Below are positions 28,248-37,997 of a DNA stretch of 64,000 bases, in pieces. The notes beneath the pieces are model-generated. The model was not told the origin of the DNA. It did no database searches and worked only from the letters and a program-made list of their open reading frames with translations. This DNA is from an uncultured Flavobacteriales bacterium (GTDB lineage: Bacteria; Bacteroidota; Bacteroidia; Flavobacteriales_D; Sanyastnellaceae), in NCBI GenBank assembly GCA_938074325.1, contig CALJFZ010000011.1, forward strand, positions 61,161-125,160. Reading direction: 5' to 3'. The position numbers and the translations under genes are program-made. Numbering within the stretch: the first letter of the stretch is position 1; the number at the start of each line of letters is the position of its first letter.

Positions 28248-30617
28248 ATGAATCGATTGATAGCCCTACTCGCTGCCGTCCTGTGCTGCCATGCTGCAGC
28301 TTTCGCACAGGAGATTGCCATATCCAATACCACCTTGGAAACGTGCGAAGGCTTTTTGGTGGACACCGGACTGAGTGCCGGGGATTACGGTCCCAACGAG
28401 GACATCACCATGACGGTGTGCCCAGAGGCACCTGAAACGATTATTACGTTGTATTGGGCACTGGCGAACCTAGGACCTGGCGACATCCTTCAAGTTTTTG
28501 ACGGTCCAGATGATACTGCACCGCTCTTGGGTACGTATATCGAATACGATGCGCAGGGCCTCGAAATCTTTGGTTCCGAAGACAACCCGACCGGTTGCTT
28601 GACATTGCATTTTACTTCCGACGCTGCGGGTGAAGGAAGTTTTGTGGCTGAAATGAGCTGCGGCTATCCGTGTGAACGCCCCTTTGCCATCGTTGAAAGC
28701 GGTGAGCCCGTCCCGCATTTGGCCTGTCCCGGCGAAGAAATTACGTTTGATGCCTCCGGCTCTACGGTCGCCGATAACTTCGAAATCGTCTCATGGCAGT
28801 GGGACTTTGGCGATGACAACACAGCGGGCACAGGGCCAGTGGTCACGCACTCTTTTGACAACCCTGGTGCTTACAAGGTTCAGCTGTCCATCGCTGACAA
28901 CAACATCACAGAGGACGACCCGGACGGTTGCTCCAACAACAACCTCATCGATCATTTGGTATTGGTGTCGACAGATCCAGATTGGACAGGGACGTCTTTG
29001 GATGCGACCATATGCTCAGGTCAGTTGTTCGATTTGGATGGAGTCGTCAACGGAGTTACGTATAACTCTGAGCCCTCAGGGGATTTCGGCGGCGGCCTTT
29101 TCATCCCGGATGATCAAACCCAATGCTTCAATGCTGAACTGACGTTTACGGCATTCTCACCGGGTGCGGTTGTTCAAAATGCCAACGCAGACATTGTGGA
29201 CTTCTTCATCAATTTCGAACACAGCTTCATGGGCGACCTGACCATCACGTTCATTTGCCCCAACGGTCAAAGCATGGCCGTGCACCAGCAGGGCGGTGGC
29301 GGAACCAACTTAGGTGTCCCAGATCAAGGCGATGGAACGGGGCCTGGCACGGGTTGGGACTACTATTGGTCCCCGCTCGCTACCAATGGCACCTGGGGCG
29401 ACAACGGAGGCGGTTCCCTCGCAGCAGGCACGTATGAATCCGCGCAGCCATTTACGTTGCTTGAAGGGTGTCCGTTGAACGGCACCTGGGAAATTGAGGT
29501 GTGCGACAGCTGGGGAGCGGACGATGGGTACATCTTCGAATGGAACGTCAATTTCGATCCTGAGCTCTACCCTGAGCCGGTGGTCTTCACCCCGGAGTTC
29601 GGATTGGACTGCGACAGCGCTTCTTGGACTGGTCCGAACATCTACGATGAGAGTGAGGACTGCAATGAAATCACCATTGTGGCGGTTGATTCCGGCACGT
29701 ACACGTACACTGCGACCAACAACTTTGGCTGCACGTACAGCACGGACGTCGAGGTCAACGTCGTAGACGGTCCCGAGGTGTCGGTCGCGGAACCAGCGGG
29801 GTTCTGTGGGTCTGCCGTGGAATTGTTTGGCGACGTGTTGAACGAACAGCCCGGTTTCAATTACAGCTACAGCTGGGAGCCAGCCGACTTGGTCAATGGA
29901 AACGGCGCCAACGTGACGGTGGACGGATTGACGCAAGACACCGTAATGACATTGACTGTATCCGTGACAGGAGGGGATTTGGATAACTGCGAGGTGACGC
30001 AAAACGTTGAGGTGGACTTCCTGCCTCCACCGAACCCGGTGGTTGGGAACGGCTTGGTTTGCCCCGATGACGCATTGGATTTGGTGGCACTCAATTTCAC
30101 CAACGAAGGCCTCCTCGAAGGGGACTACACGTATGAGTGGACCTTCATGGATGAAGTGGTAGGGGCGGGTGCAGTGTACCAGGCGACAGAAGAGGGGTAC
30201 TACGAAGTGTTGGTGTCCATGGTACCGCCTTGTACATGGACTACAACGAGTCAATTCACCATTGAAGAAGACATTTGCGAATTAACCATCCCCAACGTGA
30301 TCTCCCCGAATGGCAATGGCCAGTGGGATGCGAAGAACGATGCCTTCATCGTGCAAGGACTGGACAGCGATCGCTACGACGGGAGCACCATCCGCATCTA
30401 CAACCGCTGGGGGCAACTCGTCTACACGAGCAATGACTTTGGTAAAACGTCCGGTTGGGCGCCTACACCGGAAGAAGCTGCCGAGGGTACTTATTTCTAC
30501 ATCCTGGGCATCGCACGGGTTGACGCTGAATTGATCATCAACGATGTCAACGGCCAAACCATCGATCAAGGCCAAGGGTTCAAGTACATCAATGGTTCCT
30601 TCACGCTGGTGCGTTGA
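28248..30617 (+). CDS. PKD-domain secreted protein with gliding-motility-associated C-terminal (T9SS type B) domain
   Basis: Signal peptide; PKD-like ITFDASGSTVADNFEIVSWQWDFGDDN; C-terminal IPNVISPNGNGQWDAKNDAF...IRIYNRWGQLVY. Confidence 0.88.
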   Translation: MNRLIALLAAVLCCHAAAFAQEIAISNTTLETCEGFLVDTGLSAGDYGPNEDITMTVCPEAPETIITLYWALANLGPGDILQVFDGPDDTAPLLGTYIEYDAQGLEIFGSEDNPTGCLTLHFTSDAAGEGSFVAEMSCGYPCERPFAIVESGEPVPHLACPGEEITFDASGSTVADNFEIVSWQWDFGDDNTAGTGPVVTHSFDNPGAYKVQLSIADNNITEDDPDGCSNNNLIDHLVLVSTDPDWTGTSLDATICSGQLFDLDGVVNGVTYNSEPSGDFGGGLFIPDDQTQCFNAELTFTAFSPGAVVQNANADIVDFFINFEHSFMGDLTITFICPNGQSMAVHQQGGGGTNLGVPDQGDGTGPGTGWDYYWSPLATNGTWGDNGGGSLAAGTYESAQPFTLLEGCPLNGTWEIEVCDSWGADDGYIFEWNVNFDPELYPEPVVFTPEFGLDCDSASWTGPNIYDESEDCNEITIVAVDSGTYTYTATNNFGCTYSTDVEVNVVDGPEVSVAEPAGFCGSAVELFGDVLNEQPGFNYSYSWEPADLVNGNGANVTVDGLTQDTVMTLTVSVTGGDLDNCEVTQNVEVDFLPPPNPVVGNGLVCPDDALDLVALNFTNEGLLEGDYTYEWTFMDEVVGAGAVYQATEEGYYEVLVSMVPPCTWTTTSQFTIEEDICELTIPNVISPNGNGQWDAKNDAFIVQGLDSDRYDGSTIRIYNRWGQLVYTSNDFGKTSGWAPTPEEAAEGTYFYILGIARVDAELIINDVNGQTIDQGQGFKYINGSFTLVR

Positions 30618-32527
30618 TGGAGAAGTCCTCCATTGAAGAGCTCGGGCAGCTGGCCCAAGCCCTAGTTGAAGAACAGCGTGAGGAGGAACGGAGGCTGGCA
30701 GCAGTTTTAGAAAAGCAAAGCTTGCGGGTTCGGAAGGCTGAAGGGCTCACCTGGTCTCCGGTCTCCGTTGAGCAGCAGGCATTTACATTTGGCGGTCGGG
30801 TCAAGTTGTCCTTGAAAAAAGGGCAAAATGGAGGCCTTGATGATGCCTTTCGCTCGGGATCTCCTGTTCATTTTTACCAAGCAAATGAGGCAGGCCAGCC
30901 AGCCGATGTTGGGGCCGTACGTCGGGGCATCGTGCGCAAGGGCCGTGGCAGCGAACTCGAAGTGATCTTGGACGGCGAACCCCTGGAATCGAGTGCGCTG
31001 CATGAGCGGTGGACACTGGACGAGCGCGCAGATGACCGCACCTTCCGGCTCATGGCAGAGGCTTTGAGCCATTGGATCAATACAGAAGATGAGGCAGAAC
31101 GCACACTGCGCGACCGGGTAATGGCCACATCCGAGTGGACGTCTCCGTCTACGGCTGTGGGCACAGTGGAGCACACGTCGCTCAACGAAGGCCAACGCAC
31201 ATGGATTGCCCAGGCTGAACAGACTGAGCATTTGGCCATTTTGCATGGCCCGCCCGGCACGGGTAAAACCACGACAGTGCTCGCTTTTGTAGAACGTGCT
31301 GTGGCGCGCGGAGAACGCCTCCTGCTCACAGCACCGAGCAACGCCGCAGTCGACTTGCTGGTCCAAGGGTGCGCTGCAAAAGGCATCAGTCCGGTACGCA
31401 TTGGTCACCCCATGCGCTTGAACGAAGCCGTTTTTACGTTTGGATTGGATGCACAAGTTGAACGCGATCCCGAGTACAAACAAGTTAAGGAGTTACGGAA
31501 GCGGGCAGAGAAGTCGTGGAAGGAGGCTCACCGCTTCCACCGAAGTTTTGGGCCAGAGGAGAGGGCTCAGCGCACGGCTGCACGGCGCGAGGCCCGGTCC
31601 CTAGACTCCGATGCAAAAGACGTGGAGGCCTACATCGCAGATCGAATCCTGCGAACCAGCCAAGTGGTCTGTGCGACGCTGGCAGGAACTGCTGACAGCC
31701 ACTTGGACGGGGCGGCGTTCGACTGGGTAATTGTCGACGAAGCATCCCAAGCGATGCAGCCGGCCGCGTGGATTGCCTTCAAACGTGCTCCGCGTATCGT
31801 ACTTGCTGGAGATCCTCATCAATTGCCGCCCGTGGTGAAGAGCGATGAAGCACGCGCCCGGGGATTGAGCGTGAGCATTTTGGAACGTGCCATGTCCGAG
31901 GTCAAGGCTGCGGGCGTTCACATGCTGACCGAACAATACCGCATGGATTCGGCGATCATGGAGCTTGCTTCGAATGCATTTTATGGCGGTCGATTGGAAA
32001 GTGGCATTGCGGACCGAGCATCCTCCTCCGTCGCTCCTTTGATGTTCATCGATACATCCGGCTGCGGTTACGATGAAGTGCGCGAGGAAGCAGGAGGCAG
32101 CACCCACAACCCTGAAGAGGCGAAGTTTGCTGTGGAACGGGTCCGGGAACTGCTCGTTGAGCATCCCGGTTTCTCTTGCGGCGTCATTGCCCCTTACAAA
32201 GCACAAGTGGATTCACTGATCCAATGCTTGACAGCGGGGCTTGATGCCGGCCAACTGGAACGGGTAAACTGTTCAACCGTCGACGCGTTTCAAGGCCAAG
32301 AGCGGGACATCATTGTGATTTCGCTGACCCGCAGCAATGCAGAAGGGAACATTGGCTTCTTGAAGGAGTACCGCCGCATGAACGTGGCGATGACCCGAGC
32401 GAAATACCGACTGGTCGTCATCGGTGACGGAGCGACAGTCGCTCAGGACGCTTTCTATGCAGCGTTATTCGAAGCTGCGGAGAAGAGCGGAAGCTACCGC
32501 AGCGCCTGGGAATGGATTGGCGCTTGA
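30614..32527 (+). CDS. Superfamily 1 DNA/RNA helicase (Upf1/IGHMBP2-like)
   Basis: LHGPPGTGKTTTVLAFVE, VIVDEASQAMQPA, LAGDPHQLPPVV, DAFQGQERDIIVISLTRSN. Confidence 0.9.
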   Translation: MMEKSSIEELGQLAQALVEEQREEERRLAAVLEKQSLRVRKAEGLTWSPVSVEQQAFTFGGRVKLSLKKGQNGGLDDAFRSGSPVHFYQANEAGQPADVGAVRRGIVRKGRGSELEVILDGEPLESSALHERWTLDERADDRTFRLMAEALSHWINTEDEAERTLRDRVMATSEWTSPSTAVGTVEHTSLNEGQRTWIAQAEQTEHLAILHGPPGTGKTTTVLAFVERAVARGERLLLTAPSNAAVDLLVQGCAAKGISPVRIGHPMRLNEAVFTFGLDAQVERDPEYKQVKELRKRAEKSWKEAHRFHRSFGPEERAQRTAARREARSLDSDAKDVEAYIADRILRTSQVVCATLAGTADSHLDGAAFDWVIVDEASQAMQPAAWIAFKRAPRIVLAGDPHQLPPVVKSDEARARGLSVSILERAMSEVKAAGVHMLTEQYRMDSAIMELASNAFYGGRLESGIADRASSSVAPLMFIDTSGCGYDEVREEAGGSTHNPEEAKFAVERVRELLVEHPGFSCGVIAPYKAQVDSLIQCLTAGLDAGQLERVNCSTVDAFQGQERDIIVISLTRSNAEGNIGFLKEYRRMNVAMTRAKYRLVVIGDGATVAQDAFYAALFEAAEKSGSYRSAWEWIGA

Positions 32528-32528
32528 G

Positions 32529-33020
32529 TTAAACCGCTTCTGCCTCGGGTGTCAAATCAGGAGCGCCGTGCAGCGCATGGGATCCACCTTCTTCGTCAAG
32601 GGGGAAAACCTCAGTAATTTTTTGGAAGACAATGGAGGGGATGACAAACCCAACACCCACCGTGGACATGTGTTTCCGGACTTTGTCGAAAGCATCGCGG
32701 ACGTCGGTTGCTGAGAGCAGAATGTGCTGGTACGATTCTTTCTCTTTCCCGGCTTTTTCGTCCAACGAGGTGAGCGCAATTTTCACCTTGAACCACTGAT
32801 CGGCATCATCAAATCGAATGACCTCCACCAGGTTTGATTTGGTAATCTGCACAATTTCAAACGGGCGAATGCCTTCCTGCTCACAGATGCCGGTCATGCG
32901 CGACTCCGCTTCGGTGTAATTGTATGCGTCGAGTACGAAGGATTCTGTGGCCTTGACTTCTGCGCCTTCGGCATCGTGTCGAACGTATTTGACCTTGCAG
33001 GTGAACCAGTGTTTTGTCAT
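32529..33020 (-). CDS. DUF4494 domain-containing protein
   Basis: MTKHWFTCKVKYVRHDAEGAEVKATESFVLDAYNYTEAESRM. Confidence 0.82.
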   Translation of the reverse strand: MTKHWFTCKVKYVRHDAEGAEVKATESFVLDAYNYTEAESRMTGICEQEGIRPFEIVQITKSNLVEVIRFDDADQWFKVKIALTSLDEKAGKEKESYQHILLSATDVRDAFDKVRKHMSTVGVGFVIPSIVFQKITEVFPLDEEGGSHALHGAPDLTPEAEAV

Positions 33021-33146
33021 GGGGCAAAATTATGGTTGGCCTCGCGGGTAGTTCGGATATGATGCGCTTGTTCGATGAACATTTCATTCACAAAGGCGCA
33101 ATTCACAATGGACCTTCAATAACGCACGCCAGGCGATGAATCCGGC

Positions 33147-33827
33147 ATGGAAGAAGGGTCGTATTTTCACTTCTCCATGCGCGACGAATACCGACACAAG
33201 GGCCAACGCCGAAAAATGCTGCAAGAATTGCGGGATATGGGAATTGCCAATGAGGCGGTACTTGCAGCCATGGACCGAGTGCCGCGGCATTTTTTCCTTT
33301 CATCGGCCTTTGATCAATTCGCTTACCAGAACAAAGCGTTTCAAATTGGCGCAGGCCAGACCATCAGCAAGCCCCACACGGTTGCGCGTCAGACGGAGCT
33401 GCTGCAACTCGAACCGGGGGCGAAAGTGCTGGAAATTGGAACCGGGAGTGGATACCAATGTGCCGTACTGTGCGCCATGGGGTACAAGGTATTCTCCATT
33501 GAACGGCAGCGGCTGTTGTACGACAATGCGGGCCCCTTGTTGAAGGCCATGGGCTTCAAGCCGGATTTGTTTTACGGAGACGGCTACAAGGGCAAATCCG
33601 TTTTTGGCCCGTACGATGGCATCATTGTGACGTGCGGTGCACCGGAAATTCCGGAAGCATTGTTGCTTCAGTTGGCCATTGGTGGACGTCTGGTCATTCC
33701 GGTCGGTGAAGGAGACACGCAGCGCATGTTCACCTTTGAGCGCACCGGAGAAAAAGCCTTCAATCGCCAGGAGCACGGGGAGTTTGCCTTCGTTCCGATG
33801 CTCGCCTCACGCGCCCAAGACGCTTAA
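33147..33827 (+). CDS. pcm: Protein-L-isoaspartate(D-aspartate) O-methyltransferase
   Basis: MDRVPRHFF, GQTISKPHTVARQTELLQLEPGAKVLEIGTGSGYQCAVL. Confidence 0.93.
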   Translation: MEEGSYFHFSMRDEYRHKGQRRKMLQELRDMGIANEAVLAAMDRVPRHFFLSSAFDQFAYQNKAFQIGAGQTISKPHTVARQTELLQLEPGAKVLEIGTGSGYQCAVLCAMGYKVFSIERQRLLYDNAGPLLKAMGFKPDLFYGDGYKGKSVFGPYDGIIVTCGAPEIPEALLLQLAIGGRLVIPVGEGDTQRMFTFERTGEKAFNRQEHGEFAFVPMLASRAQDA

Positions 33828-34444
33828 AAGAGCCCGTCTACGGGACCAATTCCTTCCCTGATTACTTCCGGATCCGACCCGGTGCAGTCTATAACGGTGG
33901 ACGCTTCAATCGTGCCGTACCCGCTATCAATTACCGCATCGACACGGCCATCGAATCGTTCGGAAATGAGTTCGGGATCGGTCGTGTACTCAACGACTTC
34001 GTCTGCATCGCGCACCGAACTCACGACCAAAGGACTGCCAAGTCGCTCCACCAAAGCCCGCAGCGTCCCGTGGTCAGGCACCCGAATGCCAATGCTTTTG
34101 CGTTTCCCTACGAACCACTTGGGTACGCTGTTGTTTGCCGGAACAATGAAGGTATACGGCCCGGGCAGGGCTTTCTTCATTAGTTTAAAAGTGGCGTTAT
34201 TCAGCGGACGCGTGTACGCAGACAGGTGGCTGAGGTCGGCACATGCAATGCTGAATTGGGCGGTCTTGAGCGACAGCCCTTTCAACTGCACCATGCGATC
34301 CAACCCCTTCGAGGATCCCAATTTGCAGGCGAAGCTGTAAACGGTATCGGTGGGCACCACGATGACGCCATCGCGCTCCAAGAGTGCAACGGCCTGACTC
34401 AAGCGGCGTTCATCCGGGTTGTCCGGGTGAATCCGCAAAAGCAT
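33824..34444 (-). CDS. L-threonylcarbamoyladenylate synthase family (Sua5/YciO/YrdC)
   Basis: DGVIVVPTDTVYSFACKLGSSKGLDRMVQLKG, KALPGPYTFIV, IGIRVPDH. Confidence 0.9.
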   Translation of the reverse strand: MLLRIHPDNPDERRLSQAVALLERDGVIVVPTDTVYSFACKLGSSKGLDRMVQLKGLSLKTAQFSIACADLSHLSAYTRPLNNATFKLMKKALPGPYTFIVPANNSVPKWFVGKRKSIGIRVPDHGTLRALVERLGSPLVVSSVRDADEVVEYTTDPELISERFDGRVDAVIDSGYGTIEASTVIDCTGSDPEVIREGIGPVDGLF

Positions 34445-35100
34445 CAGCCGTTGGCCTTGGCGTGATCGGCCAAGAACTGGGCCAATCCGTTGTCGGTCAA
34501 TGGGTGCTTCAACAAGCCCTTCATGGCACTCAGCGGTCCGGTCATGATGTCCGCACCGATTTCAGCGCATTCGATGATGTGCATGGTGTGGCGCACACTG
34601 GCCGCGAGGATTTCCGTACCAAAATCGTAGTTGTCATAAATGACACGAATCTTCTCAATCAACTGCAAGCCATCCGAACTGATATCGTCGATTCGGCCTA
34701 CAAACGGGCTGACGTAAGATGCTCCTGCCTTCGCTGCGAGCAACGCCTGTCCTGGTGAGAAGATCAGCGTGCAGTTGGTGCGGATGCCGTTGTCTGTAAA
34801 CCAACGAATTGCACGGATACCATCAGCAATGGCCGGAACCTTCACGACGATGTTGGGGTGAAGGGCAGCGAGGGCCTGTCCTTCTTCGATCATGCCTTCA
34901 AAATCCGTAGCGATGACTTCCGCGCTGACGTCGCCGTCAACGATTTCGCAAATGGCCTTGTAGTGGGCTTTTACGGCTTCGTCTCCAGTGATGCCTTCTT
35001 TGGCCATCAGGGAAGGATTGGTGGTTACTCCGTCTAGTACGCCGAGTGCTTCGGCTTCACGGATTTGGTCGAGGTTGGCGGTGTCGATGAAGAATTTCAT
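34444..35100 (-). CDS. fsa: Fructose-6-phosphate aldolase / transaldolase-like
   Basis: MKFFIDTANLDQIREAEALGVLDGVTTNPSLMAKEG, VVKVPAIADGIRAI. Confidence 0.92.
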   Translation of the reverse strand: MKFFIDTANLDQIREAEALGVLDGVTTNPSLMAKEGITGDEAVKAHYKAICEIVDGDVSAEVIATDFEGMIEEGQALAALHPNIVVKVPAIADGIRAIRWFTDNGIRTNCTLIFSPGQALLAAKAGASYVSPFVGRIDDISSDGLQLIEKIRVIYDNYDFGTEILAASVRHTMHIIECAEIGADIMTGPLSAMKGLLKHPLTDNGLAQFLADHAKANG

Positions 35101-35172
35101 GGCGCGAAAGTAGCACATCCCTGTGGTTTGCTCGGCCATGTTGGGGGTTGTATCTTGATAAAAAACAAGGAC

Positions 35173-35514
35173 ATGGCGAACTGGACGGAAGAAGAATTGG
35201 CAACGTTCCGATCACGCGTTGCATCCAAATTGGCCTTGTTGGACGAACGAATCGCTGAGTACCGTGAACTAACCAAACCCATCCCGCCCGAAAATGCCAT
35301 TGGCCGAGTGAGCCGAATGGACGCCATCAACAACCGGAGCGTCAACGAGGCAGCCCTTCGAACGGCCGAGCAACAAAAGGCAGATTTGGTTCGGGCAATC
35401 GACCGATTGAACGACGATAAATTCGGGCTGTGTCATGCCTGCGGTGAGCGGATTCCCATCGGTCGGATCCTGCTTGTTCCCAGCGCAACACGATGCGTTC
35501 GTTGCGCGCAATAA
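35173..35514 (+). CDS. TraR/DksA-type C4 zinc finger protein
   Basis: LRTAEQQKADLVRAIDRLNDDKFGLCHACGERIPIGRILLVPSATRCVRCAQ. Confidence 0.88.
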   Translation: MANWTEEELATFRSRVASKLALLDERIAEYRELTKPIPPENAIGRVSRMDAINNRSVNEAALRTAEQQKADLVRAIDRLNDDKFGLCHACGERIPIGRILLVPSATRCVRCAQ

Positions 35515-35655
35515 AGCAACAGAACAGGCCATTTGTGTACAACTCCGAATATTTGTTTGAAACCTCGCATACGATTCCAGATTCCGCTGCGTTTTAGGCG
35601 ATGAACGGCGTACCGCTCCGATTATTTTTGTGGTCCGCTGCTCGAAACCAAATCC

Positions 35656-36546
35656 GTGAAATCGATTCACCGCAACTACTTGTTCTTAACGGTCCCTGTA
35701 TGGGGCATCGTGGCCTTGGCCGCGGCATTTTCCGGGTGCATCGAACCCTGGGAGGGTCAACCGCATTTTTTGCACATCGATGAGGTGGTGTTCGAACCCG
35801 AATCGGATCAGGGGGAGCCAACAAGCCGCATCGAAGAGGTATGGGTTTATTCCGAAACCGACGTGCTCGGTGCGTTTCCATTGCCTGCAGACATTCCACT
35901 GGATCCCGCTTCGCTCGGCCCCAATCCAACGCTGACATTGAGTGCAGGCATCCGTGCGAACGCCATCAGTTCGACGCGTCAGCCTTATCCTTTCTACGAT
36001 GCTGTGGAGTGGCCCATGGCCGTGGCCTACGGGGGGCGTGACACCCTGACCATGGCGGTGGGTTACAACGAATTGACCGAGGTCGTGATTGCCGAGGACT
36101 TCGAATCGGCGAATCGATTTGAACCGGCTGTGACCAGCACGGCCGATGTCGTCCGAACGCAATCCTCCAACTGGGTGTTGGACGGAGAGGGGAGCGGTCT
36201 CATCGTGTTGGACGAATCGCGGCAAGCGCTGGTGTCCTCCACGAATGAGCAGCAGTACAACTTGCGCTCGAACGGACCGGTGTGGTTGGAATTGGACTAC
36301 GCTTGTACCCAACCGTTTTGGATTGGCTTGTACGTCAAGGACGCGGTCAATGCCCAGCGAATCCCCATTTTGGTGCTGAATTCCACCGATGGAGAGCGAA
36401 ACAAGATTTACCTCGATCTGGATCCCGTCGTACGCACCACGCCGGATGCGACCCATTATGAGATTACCCTGGACGCGTACTACGACGGCTCGGCGGATTC
36501 CACGGTGGTCGTAGTTGACAATTTCAAACTGCTCCGTTACCCATGA
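35656..36546 (+). CDS. Hypothetical lipoprotein (DUF4249-like N-terminus not established)
   Basis: GTG start, signal peptide with AFSGC lipobox; promoter-like TATTTTTG at 35623-35630. Confidence 0.7.
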   Translation: MKSIHRNYLFLTVPVWGIVALAAAFSGCIEPWEGQPHFLHIDEVVFEPESDQGEPTSRIEEVWVYSETDVLGAFPLPADIPLDPASLGPNPTLTLSAGIRANAISSTRQPYPFYDAVEWPMAVAYGGRDTLTMAVGYNELTEVVIAEDFESANRFEPAVTSTADVVRTQSSNWVLDGEGSGLIVLDESRQALVSSTNEQQYNLRSNGPVWLELDYACTQPFWIGLYVKDAVNAQRIPILVLNSTDGERNKIYLDLDPVVRTTPDATHYEITLDAYYDGSADSTVVVVDNFKLLRYP

Positions 36547-37955
36547 CACGGCCCGGCTTGCTTTTCGCGTATTTGATTTCCGATTGGCTGGCCGGAGCAG
36601 CATCATGGACCATTTTGTTTGTGTACCGCAAACTGATTTTTGATCAAGCCGAAGTGGTGGGGGCAACGGCGGTATTGGAGGATGTTCGCTATCGGTTGGG
36701 ATTGGCACTCGTTCCGATGTTTTGGCTGGTATTGCATGGATTGGCCGGGATGTATTTCAAACCCATGAAACGCCACCGGATTTTGGAACTCGGACAAGTG
36801 ACGCTGACGACCTTGGTTGGGGTGGTAGTGCTCTTCTTTGCATTGCTGCTCGATGATGCGATCGTCTCTTACCGGCAGTATTACGCCTCGCTGAGCGTTC
36901 TGTTGGTCGGACACGGTTCCCTCACGCTTCTCGGTCGAATGACCATCACGACGCGAACGGTCAAAAAGATTCACTCGGGTCAGTGGAGTTTTCGAACCCT
37001 CGTCATCGGGGGCAATGAACGAGCGGTCCAAACGATCCAGGAGATGAGGCAATTGCGCAAAGACCCGGGCTTTGATTTCATTGGCTTCATCCAGGCCAAC
37101 GGGTCGGATACGCAGCTGAAGTCGTTGATGCCCAACCTGGGAAAAGTTGGCGATCTCGATCGGGTCGTACGGGAATATGCCATTCAAGAGGTCATCATCG
37201 CCATCGGTTCAAGTGACCACGCCATCTTGGAGTCCGTTCTCAATAAATTGGAGAGCTCTCCGGTTGAAGTGAGAATCATCCCCGATATCTACGACATCTT
37301 GAGCGGCTCAGTTCGCATGTCAAGCATCTACGGGGCCCCGCTTATTGAAATTGACCGGGAAATCATGCCGCAATGGCAACGGTCGTTGAAGCGGATGATG
37401 GACTGGGGGGTGAGCATCGTCGCGATCCTGATTTTATTCCCGGTGTACCTCATAATTGGTTTGGCCGTGTGGAGCACGAGCAAGGGCCCCGTTTTCTTTC
37501 TCCAGGAACGAATTGGTTGGCACGGCAAGCCCTTTCGAATCATCAAGTTCCGCACGATGGTTCAGGATGCTGAAAAGGCAGGACCTCAGCTGAGCAGCGA
37601 GAATGATCCGCGGATTACGCCCTTGGGAAAATTGCTGCGCAAGTCCCGAATGGACGAGTTGCCTCAGTTTTTCAACGTGCTCAAAGGCGACATGGCTTTG
37701 GTAGGGCCTCGTCCCGAACGGGCCCACTTCATTGCCAAGATTGTGGAACGCGCACCGCACTACACCCACCTCCAAAAGGTGCGACCGGGCATCACCTCTT
37801 GGGGCCAGGTCAAGTACGGTTACGCTGAAAATGTCGATGAAATGATTCAGCGCTTGCGTTTTGATCTCATCTACATTGAAAACATGTCCATCGCCTTGGA
37901 CATAAAAATCCTGTTCTACACCATTTTGACCGTGTTAAAAGGTCGCGGTAAATAG
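36543..37955 (+). CDS. Exopolysaccharide/undecaprenyl-phosphate sugar transferase
   Basis: N-terminal TM helices; C-terminal GPVFFLQERIGWHGKPFRIIKFRTMVQDAE, RKSRMDELPQFFNVLKGDMALVGPRPE. Confidence 0.92.
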   Translation: MTRPGLLFAYLISDWLAGAASWTILFVYRKLIFDQAEVVGATAVLEDVRYRLGLALVPMFWLVLHGLAGMYFKPMKRHRILELGQVTLTTLVGVVVLFFALLLDDAIVSYRQYYASLSVLLVGHGSLTLLGRMTITTRTVKKIHSGQWSFRTLVIGGNERAVQTIQEMRQLRKDPGFDFIGFIQANGSDTQLKSLMPNLGKVGDLDRVVREYAIQEVIIAIGSSDHAILESVLNKLESSPVEVRIIPDIYDILSGSVRMSSIYGAPLIEIDREIMPQWQRSLKRMMDWGVSIVAILILFPVYLIIGLAVWSTSKGPVFFLQERIGWHGKPFRIIKFRTMVQDAEKAGPQLSSENDPRITPLGKLLRKSRMDELPQFFNVLKGDMALVGPRPERAHFIAKIVERAPHYTHLQKVRPGITSWGQVKYGYAENVDEMIQRLRFDLIYIENMSIALDIKILFYTILTVLKGRGK

Positions 37956-37997
37956 CAATTTAGGCGAAACAATAATGTTTTTGAGCGATATTTGAGG

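Noticed and set aside
29310-30254. Long antisense ORF (314 aa, minus) inside the PKD/T9SS gene
   Set aside because: Overlaps a clear coding gene with family motifs and reads as His/Arg/Val-rich shadow translation; typical of GC-rich coding sequence.
35686-36708. 340-aa minus-strand ORF opposite the lipoprotein/sugar transferase genes
   Set aside because: Shadow ORF; no recognisable domain, and the plus strand has convincing signal peptide and enzyme motifs.
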